In this document: positions 6,302-10,000 of the stretch, piece by piece
Position numbering within the stretch: position 1 is the first letter of the stretch
Layout: each line of letters starts with the position of its first letter
Assembly (NCBI RefSeq): GCF_020216885.1
Contig: NZ_JAIWON010000071.1
Location: 1 to 10,000 of the forward strand
DNA: 10,000 bases
Direction of reading: 5' to 3'
Source: Zymomonas sp.
Lineage (GTDB): Bacteria > Pseudomonadota > Alphaproteobacteria > Sphingomonadales > Sphingomonadaceae
Position numbers and translations under genes: made by a program
Notes under the pieces: generated by a model
The model's database searches: none
What the model was told of the DNA's origin: nothing
What the model saw: only the letters and a program-made list of their open reading frames with translations

Positions 6302-7558
6302 ATGAAGCTGTCACCACCCCCTTATCAGCCCAAAAATGCTTTTACCCGATGGTTGGACGATCGTTTGCCCGTTATCCGGTTATGGCATGATGTCATGGGT
6401 AAGGGCTATCTTGTCCCTCGTAATCTCAACTGGTTATGGAATTTTGGCGTATTGGCAGGCATTGCCCTGACTATCCAGATTATTACCGGTTTGGCATTGG
6501 CGATGCATTATGTGGCCAGCAGTAATGAGGCCTTTAATTCCATTGAAGCGATAATGCGTTATGTCGGCTTTGGCTGGCTTATCCGATATGGTCATATGGT
6601 GGGGGCAAGTTTATTTTTTGCCGCGCTTTATATCCACATGTTTCGCGGGGTTTATTACGGTTCCTATAAAGCGCCGCGTGAAGTGGTTTGGTTGATCGGC
6701 GTTTTGTTATTCATGTTAGCGATGGCCACTGCCTTTTTAGGATATAGTCTGGTCTGGGGGCAGATGAGTTATTGGGCTGCCCAAGTGATTACCGGCCTGT
6801 TTTCGGTGGTGCCTTTTGTGGGTGAGAAAATTCGCATTTGGGTTTTGGGTGGATTTGCGCCCAATGCCGCCACTGTGAACCGTTTCTTTGTGCTACATTT
6901 CACCTTGCCTTTTGTCATTTTGGCGGTGGTTGGCCTCCATGTTTGGGCATTGCATCGTCAGGGTTCCGGTAATCCAACCGGAATAGAAGTCAAAAAAGCT
7001 GAAGAAGTCGTTCCGATGCAGCCTTATTATATTGCCAAGGATCTGGTGGCGATTGGCGTCTTTTTATTGATTTTTTGCAGCCTTGTTTTTTTCTATCCGA
7101 ATATCTTTACCGATCCCGATAATTATATTCCGGCCAATCCCTTTTCGACTCCAGCTCATATCAAGCCGGAATGGTATTTTTGGCCATTTTATGCGGTTTT
7201 ACGCTCCTTTACGGTCAATTTTATGGGGATACCGGCTAAATTATGGGGTGTTTTAGGCATGGGATTGTCGGTTCTGGTTTGGGGTTTATTGCCTTGGCTG
7301 GATAATTCACCCGTAAGATCAGGACGCTATCGCCCTGTTTTCCGTTGTTTCTTCCTGTTATTTATGGCCGATATTCTTCTGTTAGGTTTTTGTGGCAAGC
7401 AACCAGCGGAAGAACCCTGGATACGATTAGGGCAATGGGCATCCCTTTATTATTTCGCCTTTTTTCTGGTGATTTTGCCGATTTTACCGCTTGTTGAAAA
7501 AACAAAAGCCGTGCCTTCTTCTGTCGAAGAAGCGGAAAAGAAAAGAACGGATGCCTGA
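6302..7558 (+). CDS. petB: Ubiquinol-cytochrome c reductase cytochrome b subunit
   Basis: This is the membrane core of the bc1 complex, holding hemes bL and bH and both quinone sites. The 418 residues are normal for alphaproteobacterial cytochrome b. The four heme-ligating histidines are His98, His112, His199 and His213, in GHMVGASLFFAALYIHMFRG and VLHFTLPFVILAVVGLHVW, with the 14-residue spacings of the family. The Qo-site PEWY motif is at 289-292, and eight hydrophobic segments can be counted. GNPTGI, just after the fourth helix pair, is also conserved. The gene starts 7 bp after petA, with only GGGTGA (6289-6294) as a ribosome binding site, so coupling to petA is likely. Its end overlaps the chosen petC start. 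It is complete, with no missing key residue. Confidence 0.98.
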   Translation: MKLSPPPYQPKNAFTRWLDDRLPVIRLWHDVMGKGYLVPRNLNWLWNFGVLAGIALTIQIITGLALAMHYVASSNEAFNSIEAIMRYVGFGWLIRYGHMVGASLFFAALYIHMFRGVYYGSYKAPREVVWLIGVLLFMLAMATAFLGYSLVWGQMSYWAAQVITGLFSVVPFVGEKIRIWVLGGFAPNAATVNRFFVLHFTLPFVILAVVGLHVWALHRQGSGNPTGIEVKKAEEVVPMQPYYIAKDLVAIGVFLLIFCSLVFFYPNIFTDPDNYIPANPFSTPAHIKPEWYFWPFYAVLRSFTVNFMGIPAKLWGVLGMGLSVLVWGLLPWLDNSPVRSGRYRPVFRCFFLLFMADILLLGFCGKQPAEEPWIRLGQWASLYYFAFFLVILPILPLVEKTKAVPSSVEEAEKKRTDA

Positions 7559-8399
7559 TATGCTCAATCTTGTCCGCCGTATCGGCTTTATACGTCTTGT
7601 CTGTTTGTTAGCCGGCTTGGCCATGTGTTTCGTTTTGCTATGGGGCGCCTTTCAGCCAAGAGCAAAGCAGGAAATTGATCCGGCTGCCCGTTATCAAAAG
7701 CCATTAAAATCTTTAAAACTACCCAGTGACGGGCTAACCGGCCATTTCGATAAAAAACAGTTGCGGCGTGGTTTTACGGTTTTTCAGGCGGTTTGCGCCT
7801 CTTGTCACGGTGCCAATCAACTGCGTTTTCAAGATTTAGCTGAAATCGGTTATAGCAAAGCTGAAATTGATGGGATCCGTCAAGAATGGATTAACCGCAT
7901 TCCTGATGTCGATCCGAATACGGGTGAAGCCCTGATGCGCCAACCCAACCGTAATGACCGGATTACGGGGCCTTATTATAACCCGTTAGGCAGCCAAGGC
8001 ATTGTGACGGCACCTGATCTATCTTTGATAACCAAAGCGAGAAAAGGGGGCGCGGCCTATGTCTATTCTTTGCTGACTGGATATGAAAGCGAACCGAAGG
8101 AAATTGCTGAACGCTATCCGCAGCTTAAAACGCCGGAAGGTAATTTCTACAACCCCTATTTTAAGGGATTGCATATTGCGATGCCGGTCGCTCTTTTAAG
8201 CGAAAATCAGGTCAATTATGAGGATGGTACCAAAGCCAGCACTGATCAGATGGCAAAAGATGTGACGGCTTTTCTAGCATGGTCGGCTGAACCGGAATTG
8301 GAAAACCGTCATCGCATTGGTATCGGCGTTATCGCTTTCCTGTTGGTGGCGACGGGGCTTTCTGTTGTCTGCTGTTACCGGATATGGCGGAAGTTGTGA
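7551..8399 (+). CDS. petC: Ubiquinol-cytochrome c reductase cytochrome c1 subunit
   Basis: Cytochrome c1 accepts the electron from the Rieske centre and passes it to a soluble or membrane c-type cytochrome in the periplasm. From ATG 7551 it has 282 residues. An N-terminal hydrophobic segment (about 11-34) acts as export signal or anchor, heme attaches at CASCH (82-86), PDLSLITKARKGGAAYVYSL is the cytochrome c1 signature, AMP (Met211) supplies the probable axial ligand, and a C-terminal helix (about 256-277) anchors it. The ATG at 7551 overlaps petB by 8 bp. ATG 7560, one base after the petB stop, gives MLNLVRR and is an equally good start. A longer frame from 7491 lies inside petB and lacks homology. 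The last 71 bp overlap mtgA on the other strand. Confidence 0.96.
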   Translation: MPDMLNLVRRIGFIRLVCLLAGLAMCFVLLWGAFQPRAKQEIDPAARYQKPLKSLKLPSDGLTGHFDKKQLRRGFTVFQAVCASCHGANQLRFQDLAEIGYSKAEIDGIRQEWINRIPDVDPNTGEALMRQPNRNDRITGPYYNPLGSQGIVTAPDLSLITKARKGGAAYVYSLLTGYESEPKEIAERYPQLKTPEGNFYNPYFKGLHIAMPVALLSENQVNYEDGTKASTDQMAKDVTAFLAWSAEPELENRHRIGIGVIAFLLVATGLSVVCCYRIWRKL

Positions 8400-9075
8400 C
8401 TGTCAAAAGACAGCGATCTAATCCATTTTTTTTAACCAGCGGAATGCGGTTTTGAATGATATTGCCGTAACGGCGCACAAAACCATGAGGCATCTGGACA
8501 CTGCGTTTTTTGGGAAGGGGAAAAATCGCGGCTAATCTTGCGGCCTCCAATGCAGAAAGATGGCTGGCATCATGATGAAAATAATATTGTGATGCCGCCT
8601 CGACCCCGTATAAACCGCGTCCGGTTTCAGCGATATTGAGATAGACCTCCATAATCCGCCGTTTCGTCCAAAAATGTTCGATCAGAAAAGTAAAATAAGC
8701 CTCGATCAATTTGCGGCTATAGCCACCATTTTGCCATAGAAAAGCATTTTTGGCGGTTTGTTGGCTGATCGTCGAACCGCCATGAATATGGCCGCCGCTG
8801 GCATTATGTTTGGCCGCCTGTTCAATCGCAGTGAAATCAAAACCATGATGAGAACAAAAACGGCTATCTTCTGATGCGATGACAGCATCCATCATGATAG
8901 GATCTATTCGATTGAGCGGTCGCCATGTCTGATTGAGGGCATAGCCATTTATCCGGTTCATGACCATAGTTAGGGTAATCGGTGGCCTGACAAAGCGGTA
9001 AAGCCCGACCCACAACAGGGAGATTAAAAGAAAATAGACAAAAATTTTGAGAAAAAAGCGAAAAAGCCGACCCAT
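8329..9075 (-). CDS. mtgA: Monofunctional biosynthetic peptidoglycan transglycosylase
   Basis: MtgA polymerises lipid II into glycan strands at the periplasmic face of the inner membrane, without a transpeptidase domain (family GT51). The 248 residues begin with a membrane anchor at about 9-27. The GT51 motifs follow in order: ASEDSRFCSHHGFD with the catalytic Glu69, GGSTISQQTAKN at 99-110, RKLIEA at 121-126, and TKRRIMEVYLNIAETG at 137-152 with the second conserved Glu. RGLYGVEAASQYYF and LPLPKKR-like IFPLPKKR complete the domain. Homology appears to end near LDRCL. The last 29 or so residues are Ser/Thr/Pro-rich and coded by DNA overlapping petC, so they look like a run-on tail. An A8 tract (T8 at 8426-8433 on the + strand) lies just before this point. 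Otherwise intact. Confidence 0.93.
   Translation of the reverse strand: MGRLFRFFLKIFVYFLLISLLWVGLYRFVRPPITLTMVMNRINGYALNQTWRPLNRIDPIMMDAVIASEDSRFCSHHGFDFTAIEQAAKHNASGGHIHGGSTISQQTAKNAFLWQNGGYSRKLIEAYFTFLIEHFWTKRRIMEVYLNIAETGRGLYGVEAASQYYFHHDASHLSALEAARLAAIFPLPKKRSVQMPHGFVRRYGNIIQNRIPLVKKNGLDRCLLTVTTSAISGNSRQQKAPSPPTGKR
8400..8413. terminator. Short hairpin at the petC stop, weak terminator candidate
   Basis: CTGTC-AAAA-GACAG forms a 5-bp stem directly after the petC TGA. A run of eight T begins 12 bases later (8426-8433), too far for a textbook intrinsic terminator. The same DNA encodes residues near the MtgA C-terminus on the other strand, so it may be coincidental. Confidence 0.3.
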
Positions 9076-9211
9076 CCTGTTTTATTCCCGATTTATCCTG
9101 CATTGCATAACAGGCGGTAACGACTGTAAAGGAAATTTTATAGCAGAGTTTTTAGGCTTGATCGCTATCCTGACGATGTTTTTTAAATGGGCATGAAAGA
9201 GAGTAAAAACC

Positions 9212-9706
9212 ATGAAAAAGACGATCAATTCCAAACGGGTCATCGGACTGTTTTCTATGGTTTTTCTGGCTCTTTCAGGTGTTTTTGTTGGTCGGGCAAG
9301 CGCAGCACCGGTCGGGATTGTCCCTTATATGGCGAATTGTTCTTCTTGCCATCAGCCGAAAGGGCAGGGATCTTCCAATCTTGCCCCGAAATTAAGCAAT
9401 CGGATTGGTAAGATCGCTATGTTTGAAGATGGTCGTCGGTATATGCTTTCGGTTGTTTTTAACGGTATGGCAGGGCGTGTTGTAGTTGATAATATGCCCT
9501 TTTTAGGCGTGATGACACCGCTGGGCTCTTTGAAAGACGAAGATATAGCGGGCGCGTTAAACTATATTATGTCTTTGCAGAATATGCCGCAGATCAAGCC
9601 GTTTACCGCGGCCGAAGTGAAGGCCGCCCGTGCTTTGCCCAAAAAATCGGCACCCCAAATGACGATCGAACGACAAAAGCTGATTGCGGCACATGGTGCC
9701 TTTTAA
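9212..9706 (+). CDS. Secreted monoheme class I cytochrome c
   Basis: This 164-residue periplasmic electron carrier has a Sec signal peptide: a basic start (MKKTINSKR), a hydrophobic core at about 10-27 and probable cleavage after RASA or RASAA (31-32). Heme attaches at CSSCH (43-47), soon after the mature N-terminus. Met101 in GVMTP is the likely sixth ligand, and LKDEDIAGALNYIM forms the closing helix that packs on the heme. The fold and spacing resemble the small cytochromes that serve as subunits or partners of periplasmic dehydrogenases, as well as bc1 acceptors. A lysine- and alanine-rich tail of about 35 residues follows. It shares strand with petABC but is separated from it by mtgA, so it has its own promoter. 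AGAGAG at 9198-9203 is a modest ribosome binding site. The exact partner is not readable. Confidence 0.9.
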   Translation: MKKTINSKRVIGLFSMVFLALSGVFVGRASAAPVGIVPYMANCSSCHQPKGQGSSNLAPKLSNRIGKIAMFEDGRRYMLSVVFNGMAGRVVVDNMPFLGVMTPLGSLKDEDIAGALNYIMSLQNMPQIKPFTAAEVKAARALPKKSAPQMTIERQKLIAAHGAF

Positions 9707-9713
9707 TTTTGGG

Positions 9714-10000
9714 TTAGTTTTTTTCGCCGGATATCCAGACGGATTGCAGTTTTAGCCCTTCATCCATAACAACGAGATCAGCTCTTTTACCGATTTCTAG
9801 GCTGCCGCGATCTTGTAGCCCCAGAAAACGGGCAGGGGTCAAAGAGGCCATTCGGGAGGCCTCGACCAAAGACACATCTGTCATTTTGATCATATTGGCA
9901 AAAGCCGTTGCCATATCGAGCAGAGAACCTGCCAGCACGTTTTTATCATCGGTAATCCGACCATCGCGACGATAGATCATCTGCCCCTGTAACAGGAAGT
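9714..10000 (-). CDS. nagA: N-acetylglucosamine-6-phosphate deacetylase, C-terminal end only
   Basis: NagA removes the acetyl group from GlcNAc-6-phosphate to give glucosamine-6-phosphate in the cytoplasm, a step in amino-sugar recycling. The frame stays open to the right edge of the window, so about 95 of roughly 380 residues are visible. The C-terminal features of the amidohydrolase superfamily are clear: GRITDDKNVLAGSLLDM, where the AGS step follows the substrate-binding region, EASRMASLTPARFLGL, and GSLEIGKRADLVVMD, the small beta-sandwich return typical of NagA and relatives. The catalytic Asp and metal ligands lie beyond the window. Its stop is only 7 bp from the stop of the cytochrome c gene, converging with it. 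Other amidohydrolases share the last motif, but the ensemble fits NagA best. Confidence 0.85.
   Translation of the reverse strand, partial: FLLQGQMIYRRDGRITDDKNVLAGSLLDMATAFANMIKMTDVSLVEASRMASLTPARFLGLQDRGSLEIGKRADLVVMDEGLKLQSVWISGEKN

Noticed and set aside
7491..7550. Longer cytochrome c1 start at 7491
   Set aside because: The added lysine-rich residues are out-of-frame petB sequence, and a hydrophobic export segment follows the starts at 7551 or 7560 directly.
9158..9187. TTGATC-N18-TTTAAA upstream of the cytochrome c gene as a promoter
   Set aside because: Position is suitable but both hexamers are weak matches, too uncertain to list as a feature.
9187..9411. 74-residue + frame overlapping the cytochrome c start
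   Set aside because: It is a shifted frame over the signal peptide and heme region of the real gene, with no motif of its own.

Overview
The gene content and protein sequences point to an alphaproteobacterium of the Sphingomonadales, most likely Zymomonas mobilis or a close relative. The Rieske protein (DRRDFLN twin-arginine N-terminus), cytochrome c1, HemF and the GNAT protein beside hemF all read like sphingomonad versions. The base composition is less GC-rich than most sphingomonads, with many TTA, TTG, AAA and TTT codons, which fits Zymomonas. The genus call is inference from memory of these families, not a database result.

Layout. Positions 1-1878 carry the ClpXP protease on the + strand: the 3' three quarters of clpP, then complete clpX. 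Positions 1933-3850 carry a tight minus-strand cluster read trmL, hemF, GNAT acetyltransferase. It converges on clpX across an 11-bp perfect hairpin. Positions 3851-5661 hold no intact gene. This stretch contains two oppositely oriented, decayed pieces of IS5-family transposase, a probable IS end, one possible small ORF next to trmL, and about 430 bases of unassigned DNA before petA. Positions 5662-8399 are the petABC operon for the three catalytic subunits of the cytochrome bc1 complex. mtgA (8329-9075, minus) converges on petC and overlaps its 3' end by 71 bp. A secreted monoheme cytochrome c gene follows on the + strand (9212-9706), and the C-terminal end of nagA enters from the right edge on the minus strand.

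How the genes work together. ClpX unfolds proteins and feeds them to ClpP. PetA, PetB and PetC oxidise quinol and reduce a periplasmic c-type cytochrome; the small cytochrome c just downstream is the obvious candidate acceptor. HemF makes protoporphyrinogen precursor for heme, which these cytochromes need, but it lies in a separate divergent unit with a tRNA methyltransferase. MtgA and NagA act on cell-wall polymer and amino-sugar metabolism and look like unrelated neighbours.

I found no tRNA, rRNA, CRISPR array or convincing new system. The least ordinary part is the IS-scarred interval at 3851-5661. There the transposase catalytic triad is divided between fragments on opposite strands.
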